Below, one piece after another: positions 1 to 7,776 of a DNA stretch of 15,660 nucleotides (its first letter is position 1; the number at the start of each line of letters is the position of its first letter). The stretch is from an uncultured bacterium (GTDB lineage: Bacteria > Actinomycetota > Actinomycetes > S36-B12), in contig CAITYI010000426.1 of the NCBI GenBank assembly GCA_903896585.1, positions 1-15,660 of the forward strand, in the 5' to 3' direction. Both the position numbers and the translations under genes were made by a program. Below the pieces are notes generated by a model. It worked only from the letters and a program-made list of their open reading frames with translations. It did no database searches and was not told where the DNA came from.

Positions 1-1
1 C

Positions 2-109
2 CGCACGCTGGACACCTGGAATGAAGTCCTCGAGTTCCCCGTGCGCAGCGCCAGCGGTGAAATCGGCCAAGGATTCGTCACCATCCCCGCGACCTTCACA
101 ATCACATGA
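2..109 (+). CDS. C-terminal fragment, probably Wzt-type ABC exporter carbohydrate-binding domain
   Basis: An open frame enters from the left edge and ends at TGA 107-109, giving the last 35 residues of a protein whose start lies outside the window. The visible pieces read TWNEVLEFPVRSA, then GQGFVTIPATFTIT. The pattern (a hydrophobic beta strand with a Phe-x-Val core, then a short loop and a final beta strand) resembles the end of the beta-sandwich domain that follows the ATPase in Wzt proteins. In those proteins the domain recognises the finished O-polysaccharide before export. The stop overlaps the start of the next gene (ATGA at 106-109), which indicates translational coupling to a glycosyltransferase and supports the export-cluster reading. 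The fragment is too short for certainty; another beta-sandwich protein is possible. Confidence 0.45.
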   Translation, partial: RTLDTWNEVLEFPVRSASGEIGQGFVTIPATFTIT

Positions 110-1830
110 TTAAGAAAATCCGCCGGCCACTGGGCAAACTCAAAAGAGCCATCAAGCGCAAGCTCTACGAGCGCAATATTGGCAAGCAATACAAAGCCTG
201 GCTCGAGCAAGCCAGTCACACCACACCAGGCAGTCTGGATTACGCAATCACGATTTCCATTCTCCTCCCGGTCTACAACCCACCATTGCCTTTCCTGCAG
301 GAGTGCTTGCAATCGGTAATAAATCAACAAGCCCGTAACTGGGAACTAGTAATCACCAATGACGGTTCCACCAACCCAGAAGTCAACAACTACCTCGACC
401 AATTCAAAGATCAGCACGCCAACGATCCTCGGATCAAAGTTCTGTCCAAACCCAATGGTGGAATCTCCAGCGCAATTAATCATTCACTGGCGAATGCCAC
501 CGGCCAATACATTGGCATGCTGGATCACGACGACACCTTGGATCCCCGGTGCATTAGCACTTTCACCCAGGTGATCCTCGAAAGCAAAAACCCAGATGCT
601 GTCTATTCAGATGAAGACAAAATTGACTCCAAAGGCAATCACTTCGAGTTATATTGCAAACCAGATTTTTCCCCCGAGTTACTGTTAACCCAAATGTATC
701 TTTGTCACTTCACCATCTTCAAGCGTGACCAAGTGAACGCCGTAGGCGGACTCCGAAGCGAAATGGATGGCGCCCAGGATTTTGATCTCGCTCTGCGCCT
801 ACTCCCTACCCTCACCCAGCAACACGCGAGAGTGATCCACATTCCGCTACCCCTCTACCACTGGCGTTCGTGGAGTGAAAGCACCGCGCAAAGCATTGAT
901 GCCAAACCCTGGGCTCAACAAGCCGGCCAACGCGCCCAGCAGGATTACCTGAATAAAACATTCGCCGGTGGCGAGTCAACACCCAGCAGTGTCAAGGGAC
1001 TGAATGAAATTCACCCACAAACACAACCAACAAAAGTCTCGGTGATCATTCCCACCATCGGCACACCCAACAGCAACAACACCAACACATTCGTCGCGGA
1101 CGCCATCAAGTCGCTCAAAGAAAAAGAACACCAAACAGAATTCGAAGTAATCGCAATAACAACCGGGGAGTTACCACCCATCCCAGGTGCGGACAAACAA
1201 GTTGTTTACACCCCCAACCCAACCTTCAACTTCAGTGAAGCAATCAACCTCGGCGCCCAACATGCAAGCGAGGAAAGCGAGTACCTGCTTCTACTTAATG
1301 ATGACACCACCGCAGAATCTGATAACCCCATCACCCGCATGCTGGAAATAAATCAAATCGAAGGAGTTGGTGCAGTTGGTGCCAAACTCACCTACCCCAA
1401 CGGCAACCTGCAGCATGCCGGAATCATTCTGCTTCCCAGTGGTCCCACCCACCCGTATATTTCCAAATCAGGCAAGGACTACGGCTACTTTGGTGCCACC
1501 CTCACCCCACGCAACTATCTCGCGGTCACAGCCGCTGCCATGCTGGTGAACAAACAACTATTCAACGAACTTCAAGGCTTTGACACTGCATTCGCTAAAG
1601 ACTTCAACGATGTGGACTTCTGCTTAAGAATCCAAGAGCACAATCAAAGAATCGCCTGGACCCCGTACGCCCACTTCACCCACCACGAAGGCGCCAGTCT
1701 GACCCGCAAGAACTCAGATCCGCAGGAGCAACAACTCTTCACGCAGCGGTGGAGCAGCAAGTACCCTGTTGATCCGTACTACTCCCCAGCCCTCAATCAA
1801 GACCTGCAGAGAATTTATGAGGCCCTGTAA
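106..1830 (+). CDS. Two-domain family 2 glycosyltransferase
   Basis: This 574-residue cytoplasmic enzyme probably builds the repeat unit or primer region of a surface polysaccharide from nucleotide sugars. Two GT-A (GT2) domains are visible. Domain 1 spans about residues 48-260, with ISILLPVYNPP at 50-60, NDGST at 85-89 and the metal-binding DHDD at 140-143. Domain 2 spans about residues 308-560, with VSVIIPT at 311-317, LLLLNDD at 394-400, GAVGAKL at 422-428 and the late FNDVDFCLR at 500-508. The N-terminal 25 residues are strongly basic and may lie along the membrane. No signal peptide is seen. The pair of domains resembles bifunctional GT2 enzymes, often rhamnosyltransferases, found beside Wzm/Wzt exporters; the sugar cannot be read from sequence. 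The start ATG at 106 overlaps the upstream stop. There is no clear ribosome binding site, as expected for coupled translation. The coding strand is visibly rich in C and A and poor in G. Confidence 0.88.
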   Translation: MIKKIRRPLGKLKRAIKRKLYERNIGKQYKAWLEQASHTTPGSLDYAITISILLPVYNPPLPFLQECLQSVINQQARNWELVITNDGSTNPEVNNYLDQFKDQHANDPRIKVLSKPNGGISSAINHSLANATGQYIGMLDHDDTLDPRCISTFTQVILESKNPDAVYSDEDKIDSKGNHFELYCKPDFSPELLLTQMYLCHFTIFKRDQVNAVGGLRSEMDGAQDFDLALRLLPTLTQQHARVIHIPLPLYHWRSWSESTAQSIDAKPWAQQAGQRAQQDYLNKTFAGGESTPSSVKGLNEIHPQTQPTKVSVIIPTIGTPNSNNTNTFVADAIKSLKEKEHQTEFEVIAITTGELPPIPGADKQVVYTPNPTFNFSEAINLGAQHASEESEYLLLLNDDTTAESDNPITRMLEINQIEGVGAVGAKLTYPNGNLQHAGIILLPSGPTHPYISKSGKDYGYFGATLTPRNYLAVTAAAMLVNKQLFNELQGFDTAFAKDFNDVDFCLRIQEHNQRIAWTPYAHFTHHEGASLTRKNSDPQEQQLFTQRWSSKYPVDPYYSPALNQDLQRIYEAL

Positions 1831-3443
1831 TGGAATCTCCCACCTTTAAGACCAAGACTGGCCGAGTTGTCACGGTGGAGGGCGATCCACAACTCCTCAC
1901 CATGGATCGCATCCAGTTATTCAGTGAGCACTTTGATTCCGACCCACGAATCTTCACCATCAGTATCATGGCCTCGGACAACACAAACCTCAATGAAACA
2001 TTTCTGCGGGCAAACGCCCCGGCAGGCTGCCTGATTGCAACAGCGAAGAACGACATTGCAAGTGACCCGCAATCAGCGTCCGAGCGTGGCCTGTGGCATG
2101 ACTGGTGGTTCACCACCAGTGCGGATGCAAAAAGAGCTCCAATCATTGCTGAACCCAGCGCTATGGATCTGCAAGAGCGCGAAGACCCCAGTTCATCTCA
2201 CTACGCCGCTTTCAATAACACCCCGATTGATCTCAACAACCTCACGGTGACTATCGATGTCACTTGGCTTGGCCCGCATGAAACCGGTGCGCAAGTCATG
2301 ACAACAGCTGGAACAGCAGCATTAGCTGAGCAACCTAGTATCAAGAGCATTCGCCTCGTTGGCCTGAATGAACTTCCCACGTACGCCAAACACCTCATCG
2401 ACCATCCCAAGATCACTCTTGGTGGTGAAGGCCAGACGGACATCATGTGGTATCCCAACCAGATCGATCAGAGAGTGGATATCTCCCAGGCTCGCAAACT
2501 CGGCAAGCGAGTAATTACTACTTATCTGGATTTAATCGCGTATGACATTCCTAAATATCACGCATCCCCGGAAGCTTGGGCTGCCTACCGTGCCATGCAA
2601 CGCAAAATCGCCCTCAGCGTTGACGGAATCACCACTATCAGCAAAGACGTAGCCAAGCGCCTTTACCAAGAAACCCCAGGGCTTGACCCTAAGCGAATCC
2701 AAGCAATCCCCCTTGGCCTTGACCACATCAGCGCCGATACTGAAATGATCAAACCCAAAGACCTGACAACTGACAAACCATTCCTTCTAGTTCTTGGAAA
2801 CGACTTCCTTCACAAAAACCGGGACTTTGCTATCAAAGTCTGGCAAGAACTCCTCGACCAAGGTCACTCAATTGACCTGGTCCTCGCCGGGCTCCACGTC
2901 AAAAGCAGCAGTTCCAAAAAACAGGAACAGGAACTGATCAACAAACACGTGAACCTCCGGGGATCCGTGCACACCCTCGGGCACGTGAGTAGCAGTGAAC
3001 GTATTTGGCTACTTAGCAATGCTCAAGCAGTTCTTTACCCATCCAGTGCCGAGGGCTTTGGTTTTGTCCCTTATGAGGCGGCATCAGTCAACACCTCTGC
3101 AACTTTCACCTCATTTGGCCCCCTGAAGGAAACAATGCAATTGACTAATTTACCCAATGGCTGGAACGTGAAAGATTTTGTCGACGACCTTGGAGCACTT
3201 CTCAACAATCAAGAGTCTGGCCAAAATCGTCTGGGGCAATTGAGAGCAGGCGTCACTCAACTGAGTTGGTCCAAATATTCAGACCAACTTACTCACTTAT
3301 TCGGCACTATAGCGGAACTTCCGGCTGCTCCAGCAGTTGCACATGGATCAATCTCAACTGCAGACTCGGTTGCATTGGCCCAAGTTCTGAGTAGTAAGTC
3401 GTGGAGATTGACAGCTCCATTACGCAAGCTCACGGGCAGATGA
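1830..3443 (+). CDS. Family 4 (GT-B fold) glycosyltransferase
   Basis: This 537-residue protein is probably a cytosolic retaining glycosyltransferase acting after or with its upstream neighbour in O-polysaccharide assembly. The C-terminal nucleotide-sugar-binding half is clear: a strand LVLGNDFLHKNR near residues 318-329, then the E-x7-E motif EGFGFVPYE at about 408-416, where the two glutamates contact the donor sugar in GT4 enzymes. A predicted acceptor-binding half lies around residues 130-300 and includes ISKDVAKRL. The first 120 or so residues are not recognisable and make the protein longer than a usual GT4 enzyme of about 380 residues, so an extra N-terminal domain is likely. The start ATG at 1830 shares one base with the preceding TAA and has GAGG at 1819-1822, seven bases upstream. 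It ends 157 bases before the convergent ABC transporter gene. The sugar specificity is unknown. Confidence 0.85.
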   Translation: MESPTFKTKTGRVVTVEGDPQLLTMDRIQLFSEHFDSDPRIFTISIMASDNTNLNETFLRANAPAGCLIATAKNDIASDPQSASERGLWHDWWFTTSADAKRAPIIAEPSAMDLQEREDPSSSHYAAFNNTPIDLNNLTVTIDVTWLGPHETGAQVMTTAGTAALAEQPSIKSIRLVGLNELPTYAKHLIDHPKITLGGEGQTDIMWYPNQIDQRVDISQARKLGKRVITTYLDLIAYDIPKYHASPEAWAAYRAMQRKIALSVDGITTISKDVAKRLYQETPGLDPKRIQAIPLGLDHISADTEMIKPKDLTTDKPFLLVLGNDFLHKNRDFAIKVWQELLDQGHSIDLVLAGLHVKSSSSKKQEQELINKHVNLRGSVHTLGHVSSSERIWLLSNAQAVLYPSSAEGFGFVPYEAASVNTSATFTSFGPLKETMQLTNLPNGWNVKDFVDDLGALLNNQESGQNRLGQLRAGVTQLSWSKYSDQLTHLFGTIAELPAAPAVAHGSISTADSVALAQVLSSKSWRLTAPLRKLTGR

Positions 3444-3462
3444 AATGAATCAAAATCAATAC

Positions 3463-3480
3463 GAGTGAAGGAAGTCACTC
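3463..3480. terminator. Weak bidirectional terminator candidate between convergent genes
   Basis: GAGTGA (3463-3468) and TCACTC (3475-3480) form a perfect six-base-pair stem with a six-base loop. It lies in the 157-base gap between the converging glycosyltransferase and ABC transporter genes. T-rich tracts follow on both strands (TTTCTTTT on the + side; a TTGATTTTGATT stretch on the - side). The stem is short and not GC-rich, so termination strength is doubtful. The rest of 3444-3600 shows nothing recognisable. Confidence 0.35.
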
Positions 3481-3600
3481 CCTTGATCAGTTTCTTTTGA
3501 AATTGCGAACAAGTATTCACCGAGACTGACTCTTTAACAGTTGTGCAGCCACGAAGGAAAGTTCCCGCTATTGCACTATTTGGAGGCTGAAAGATCCATT

Positions 3601-5442
3601 TCACAGCCCCAGCAATGATGCTTGTCGATCGAAATCTGGCACTTGATCCCGCACTTGATCGAATGTTCCGCGTCCTGTGATTTTCCCTGAAGATAGATAC
3701 AGCACTTGGTCACAATGTCGAACGGTTGCCAATCGATGTGCAATCACAATTATTGTGGCATCGCCAATTAAATTATCGAGAGTTTCTGTAATTAGTTGCT
3801 CGGTTTCGGCATCTAGCGCGCTGGTAGCCTCGTCCAGCACAAGAAGTCGAGGCCGGGTATAAAGGGCTCTAGCGATACCCAGTCTTTGGCGTTGTCCACC
3901 AGAGAGTTGCACGCCATTCTCTCCTACAACTGTGTCAATGCCTTCGCGAGCCGATTTAAGAAATTCAGCTAGGTGAGCCCTCTCTAAGGCTTCCCACACC
4001 AGTGCATCATCAATGACCTCCGGTGGTATTCCCAAGGCAACATTTTCCCGGACTGTCCCCGTTAACACAGCAACGTCCTGCGGAACGTATGCCATTGCGC
4101 CGGGCCAACGATTCACAGTTTCATAAGGTTCAATTCCGGAGATCCGGACACTACCAGAATCCGGAAGCAGGACCCCCAGAATCGCATCCGCCAAGGTTGA
4201 CTTTCCAGCCCCCGTCATTCCTACCAGCGCAACAGACTGCATGGGTGCAATTGAGACTGATACCGAATCCAATGCCAATTCCGAGGCACCAGGATAGCCA
4301 ATGCACAGTGATGAAATATCCACTGATCCAATAAATCCGGGAAAGCCTTCATGAATCGACTTGTTAAATTCGGCAGCCTTAGCCGGAGGGATCGCTGGTG
4401 GAATGTATGCAGATTCAGCGGAATCAAGTTGCTGTAGGAGGCTGAGCGTGACTGACGCAGTACCTTCAGCTCCCCTTATGTTGGAGAGGGCAGCCTGCAT
4501 GCGCAACAGCGATGGAAAAACTCGAGCAGATGCGGCGAGAAATACAGTGATTATTGCGATTCCTGCGGTCAGATCCTTTGTAGCGGCCATGAATACCACT
4601 AGAAGTCCTGCACCAACAATCAGGCCAATTTCAAAAACATATTTCCCGATCTGGTTAAGAATATATTGATTAGAGAGTACTTTTGCAGCTTCCCACCGCA
4701 GGGATTGAAAGCGTGCTATGAACAAACTGCGGCGGCCCGAAACAGTTAATTCCCGATATGCCCGTAATGCATGCTGGACTGCGGCGAAACTTCCAATATC
4801 AGCAGCTGAGGATCGCTGCCCGAGTGAACTGGCCCATGCCCCAAGAAGAAATTGCAGAATCGCTACTAGCGCCCCAAAAAAGAGCACCGTGAATGCGGCC
4901 ACTAATGGGTCAACAAAAATGAGTCCAATGAAGAGGGCTGCAATGAGTGAAATCTCCGCTGCAATGACAACAGTTTGCCCCAAAGTAGTTAAAGTAAGCG
5001 CGCTCACTCCAATTGTAAGTGCCACTGAAATTTCCTGACTCGACCTGGCTTGAACTTCAAGTAGCGGTCGACTGAGGAGGCGCTGAGCAATACTCCCAGC
5101 CACCATCGCTTGTCGGTTAGCTAGAAAGCGAAAGGTCCGTCGAGTTAACAACAGACTCAAAACAGATTTGAGGACTAGAACTATTGCTGCAGCGAAGGCG
5201 AGCCCAATCACAAATCCAGTTGAATTTGGCAAGAGATCGATCAACGTTCCCAAACCACCCGAGCCAATCACTGTTTGTGTCGCAGCGGAGGCTGCTAGCG
5301 CAGCAACTATTCCAAGTAGCAACACTCCGAGGAGATCTAAGAGTGAAACACAAAACTGTAATATGGCCACTAACATGAGCAACCGACGATCTCTGCGAGA
5401 TAAGAGCGAAAGCGACACTTGGATGTTGTGCCATATATGCAT
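3601..5442 (-). CDS. ABC exporter half-transporter, fused membrane and ATPase domains
   Basis: This inner-membrane ATP-driven exporter resembles lipid, lipid-linked-sugar or peptide flippases of the MsbA/PglK type. Numbering from the upstream in-frame ATG at 5448, hydrophobic segments at about 24-56, 78-102, 144-204 and 268-306 make up a membrane domain of about six helices. The ATPase follows, with Walker A GMTGAGKS at 410-417, Q-loop YVPQD at 454-458, signature LSGGQ at 515-519, Walker B LLVLDE at 535-540 and H-loop IAHR at 569-572. All catalytic residues are present, so it looks functional as a homodimer. Two starts are possible. ATG 5446-5448 has AGG directly against it, while ATG 5440-5442 has AGGA five bases upstream, so the second is preferred here. 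The gene is convergent to the glycosyltransferases and has no operon partner. The setting suggests export of a glycan or glycolipid, but the substrate is unknown. Confidence 0.9.
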   Translation of the reverse strand: MHIWHNIQVSLSLLSRRDRRLLMLVAILQFCVSLLDLLGVLLLGIVAALAASAATQTVIGSGGLGTLIDLLPNSTGFVIGLAFAAAIVLVLKSVLSLLLTRRTFRFLANRQAMVAGSIAQRLLSRPLLEVQARSSQEISVALTIGVSALTLTTLGQTVVIAAEISLIAALFIGLIFVDPLVAAFTVLFFGALVAILQFLLGAWASSLGQRSSAADIGSFAAVQHALRAYRELTVSGRRSLFIARFQSLRWEAAKVLSNQYILNQIGKYVFEIGLIVGAGLLVVFMAATKDLTAGIAIITVFLAASARVFPSLLRMQAALSNIRGAEGTASVTLSLLQQLDSAESAYIPPAIPPAKAAEFNKSIHEGFPGFIGSVDISSLCIGYPGASELALDSVSVSIAPMQSVALVGMTGAGKSTLADAILGVLLPDSGSVRISGIEPYETVNRWPGAMAYVPQDVAVLTGTVRENVALGIPPEVIDDALVWEALERAHLAEFLKSAREGIDTVVGENGVQLSGGQRQRLGIARALYTRPRLLVLDEATSALDAETEQLITETLDNLIGDATIIVIAHRLATVRHCDQVLYLSSGKITGRGTFDQVRDQVPDFDRQASLLGL

Positions 5443-5505
5443 TTTCATCCTGTTACAAGCCCCTTGATTTCGCTACACTATCGACTTCGATGGTTGGATG
5501 AGATT

Positions 5506-5534
5506 TGTATAGGAAACCCTTCTTAGTGTGACGG
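5506..5534 (-). promoter_or_regulatory. Possible promoter of the ABC exporter gene
   Basis: On the - strand a -10-like TATACA (5506-5511) lies 17 bases from a poor -35-like CCGTCA (5529-5534). It would start transcription about 50 bases before the exporter gene. The -10 is reasonable and the -35 is weak, so this is a tentative call. Confidence 0.22.
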
Positions 5535-6178
5535 ATTGAGGAGTCATTCAAGTTCGCGTCAAGACGATACATCTCAGCTTCTCCTCAGTCTCATAAGCCG
5601 CACATTGCTTTTCAGATACGGTCAAGATCGGCCTCCGATTCGAAATGCGTCAGGAGAGTGGGTGCAAAACCTTGCCGAGTTCCTTTGCGTGCTTTGCCAT
5701 TCGATCAGATCTAGCCTAACGCAAGTGTAAATAGAGCACGAATGCTTCAGGTATTGACTGCCCTGTCAGATGTCATCTGAGGAGCTCATTCATCGCCCAA
5801 CCATACATCTATTGCAGTTTCCTTTGGCCTAAGCCTTTGGTTTTTACCAGAAGGGCACATATAAGCAATAACACCTACTCTTCGATGGACATGGCAACCG
5901 TCCTACGCCGTGATCATCAGTCCTGGGACTTGACTGAAGAAGCGCATGCGAAGACTGCTCTCAAATTCAAATACATTGAAGGATAATGCTGTGGAATGTT
6001 TTCGCTAAATTGAATGGCTCACAGACAGTCTGAGCATTATCAACTATTGGGCACCTCACCGCCCAAATTTTCTGCAGTTTGCGGAATTCGACTCCGGTCA
6101 GGCCTGATGGAGTTTATGAAACGGTAAACGTAGACGCATTAGTCAGTATTGGCAAACCTGTCCGGGACACGTCCTATT
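5535..6178. other. Gene-poor spacer with possible decayed coding scraps
   Basis: No convincing gene was found in this stretch. Short open frames exist, such as 5885-5986 (33 codons, ending in a KFKYIEG tail). Another is stop-to-stop frame 6034-6180, whose last half (VYETVNVDALVSIGKPV) looks protein-like and whose TAG overlaps the ribosome binding site of the next gene. None has a recognisable family, a good start and ribosome binding site, or useful length. A 64-codon frame at 5536-5730 has low-complexity composition and no ribosome binding site. A short perfect palindrome is described separately. The stretch may be a leftover of genes lost during cassette exchange. Confidence 0.5.
5766..5780. 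repeat. 15-base palindrome, possible operator
   Basis: TCAGATG and CATCTGA flank a single central T, making a perfect inverted repeat of two seven-base arms. It lies seven bases downstream of a -35-like TTGACT (5754-5759) and about 415 bases ahead of the HAD phosphatase gene. The geometry fits a small dimeric repressor site, but no good -10 follows and no regulator gene is in the window. Confidence 0.25.
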
Positions 6179-6185
6179 AGGAGGT
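6179..6185 (+). promoter_or_regulatory. Strong Shine-Dalgarno site deciding the HAD gene start
   Basis: A perfect AGGAGGT sits ten bases before ATG 6195 and only one or two bases from the upstream GTG codons, which favours the ATG. It overlaps a TAG stop (6178-6180) that closes a 48-codon open frame of unknown reality. Confidence 0.7.
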
Positions 6186-6194
6186 GTGTTTTAT

Positions 6195-6917
6195 ATGCTG
6201 TTAAATGAGTGCATGCTCGCTCAAAGCCAATTTGAAGTAGTAGTTCTTTGGGACATTGATGGAACACTCATTGCGCATGCTCCTGCTCTTGAGGATAGGC
6301 ATGCCCGGGCAGCCTCTTTCGTAATGGGTGAACGGGTGGGGAAAATTGCCATTGGATTAGGCATGACGGATAGGCAAATCCTGACTGAAATTATGCTGAT
6401 GAACGGCTGTGAACCCACGAAAACCATGGTCACAGCCGCTATGGCGGAGTTAGACATCATTACCGTTGAAGATCTCAGTAAGAGTCCGTCCGAAGTCCTA
6501 GATGGCGTGCGTGATGTCCTTATTTTGCTGCATGGTATTGGTGCGAGCCAGTTGCTCTTGACCGGCAACACGCCTGCTCGCGCAAAGGTCAAAGTTTCGT
6601 CGGCGGGACTAGCAGATTTTTTCGACTTTGGACATGGCTTTTATGGAAATGAAGCCGACGACAGATTTGAATTAACTGCATACGCACAAAGTGTATTAGC
6701 TTCCAATCGCCAGAGGGTCGTAATCGTTGGTGATACTCCAATGGATATCCACGCTGCCCGTCATGCAAATATGCAGGTGGTTGCTGTTGCAACGGGTTTG
6801 CATTCAGTGTCGGATCTGAGTGCAGAGAACCCAGACTTGGTCTTGCGGAATTTTGTCGATGATGGACAAATCCTAAAGGATTTTATCACTGAGCTGCTAT
6901 GCATGGACAAATCGTGA
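6195..6917 (+). CDS. HAD-superfamily phosphatase
   Basis: This 240-residue soluble hydrolase probably removes phosphate from a sugar phosphate or related small molecule. Motif I WDIDGTL holds the nucleophile Asp20 and acid/base Asp22. Motif II is LLTGNTPARAK, with the Thr next to a conserved Gly. Motif IV VVIVGDTPMDI carries the paired acidic residues that hold magnesium. An insert of about 85 residues between motifs I and II fits a helical C1 cap, as in phosphoglycolate-phosphatase-like enzymes. An uninterrupted frame reaches back to a GTG at 6186, but AGGAGGT at 6179-6185 is too close to it. ATG 6195, ten bases after the AGGAGG, is the better start. The gene stands alone between two gene-poor stretches. 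It could supply the dephosphorylation step for the ulosonate operon starting at 8798, but it is not in that operon, so this link is inference. Confidence 0.82.
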   Translation: MLLNECMLAQSQFEVVVLWDIDGTLIAHAPALEDRHARAASFVMGERVGKIAIGLGMTDRQILTEIMLMNGCEPTKTMVTAAMAELDIITVEDLSKSPSEVLDGVRDVLILLHGIGASQLLLTGNTPARAKVKVSSAGLADFFDFGHGFYGNEADDRFELTAYAQSVLASNRQRVVIVGDTPMDIHAARHANMQVVAVATGLHSVSDLSAENPDLVLRNFVDDGQILKDFITELLCMDKS

Positions 6918-7551
6918 GTCAAGAGGAATTCGTAAAATAGGTAAATCACTTGGGGCCAGTAAACAGTTTTACCCTCCATGCGGATCATTGCTTTGGACTC
7001 TGACGCTATGGTCCTATCAATTTCATGTATTTCTGGTACGGCAGCAACATGCACTAATCATTTGATCTCCGGAAATTAGATTAGTGATTACATTATTGGC
7101 AAATCCTCATTATTTACCCCTGCATCCAGAATGTGTAAAGGAATTTGAATTGCATCACTTTGGCTTGTTCACTTCGTTACGGCCCCGAAACGAACATGAC
7201 CTATAGCGGTCTTCAACACAGCGGCAAACGATGTTGGCGCCTGTGCTTAGGAATTACCATCCACTCACTCTTAAAATTCGACGTCCTATCAGAAGCCACG
7301 GAAACTTAAGGCACAGAGGTCAAAATGTTTTTAGTATTGAATTAGCCATGGAGAGTGAGGATGGCATGCTACCCATTACCCTTTCTCGACTTATTTAAAA
7401 CCCTTAGTTCAGCATCGTTGATCATCTTGCTGAAGATTTCGGGACAGTCTATGGATAATTTAACGGAGTGTAGCAAAGTTGCAATGCCTTCCACCGGAAT
7501 CTAATTCTGACGAGGCTCTCACCATTTCGACTTAGGTAGTGCGATGCGTGC
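6918..7551. other. Gene-poor spacer
   Basis: No supported gene was found here. Small frames include 6978-7079 (33 codons beginning MRIIALDSDAM) and 7231-7398 (55 codons, ending GMLPITLSRLI). Neither has a ribosome binding site or a recognisable family, and both are short enough to occur by chance. A weak hairpin (GGTAAA with TTTACC, about 6943-6974) follows the HAD gene and might act in termination. No tRNA, insertion-sequence ends or repeat array was recognised. Confidence 0.5.
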
Positions 7552-7776
7552 ATGAGTATGGGTGATGAGTTTGTAGCTGTACGCACTAAGCAGCACTATT
7601 GGGATGAGTGCATTGCAATTCTTCGTTTGGTTGACCTCGAACCAGTTGCGCTCGCATGAGACGCAGTTCTGGCTGCACGCGGCGGGGGCATTGAGGTCGT
7701 ACCGGGTGAAAGGGAGCTAGTCCCCCGGAGTTCGAGATTAAATAGGCGCATTAATTCGGCTCGTGCGACTTTTTGA
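7552..7776 (+). pseudogene. Unidentified gene remnant with an in-frame stop
   Basis: From ATG 7552 (or 7558) a frame reads protein-like sequence such as QHYWDECIAILRLVDLEPVA up to a TGA at 7657-7659. The same frame then continues with plausible coding content (DAVLAARGGGIEVVPGEREL) to a TGA at 7774-7776. The codons on both sides of the stop look alike, with mostly G or C in third positions around 7630-7730, unlike the spacer before it. One base change (for example TGG for TGA) would restore a 74-codon frame. The 3' end overlaps the converging methyltransferase gene by 39 bases. No family is recognised and no ribosome binding site is obvious, so this is probably a truncated, decayed gene. A chance open frame cannot be excluded. 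Confidence 0.3.

Noticed and set aside
1793..2146. 117-codon - strand open frame across the two glycosyltransferase genes
   Set aside because: It is antisense to two well-supported genes and shows no domain of its own.
5536..5730. 64-codon + strand open frame
   Set aside because: There is no ribosome binding site, no recognisable motif, and the composition is rich in Ser and Arg. It is probably a chance frame.
6761..7054. 97-codon - strand open frame overlapping the HAD gene end
   Set aside because: It is largely antisense to the HAD gene and has no motif or ribosome binding site.
6164..7300. Similar short strings ACGTCCTATTAGGA (about 6169) and ACGTCCTATCAGAA (about 7281) as possible mobile-element ends
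   Set aside because: The match is only about 10-12 bases in direct orientation, with no transposase and no target duplication, so coincidence is likely.
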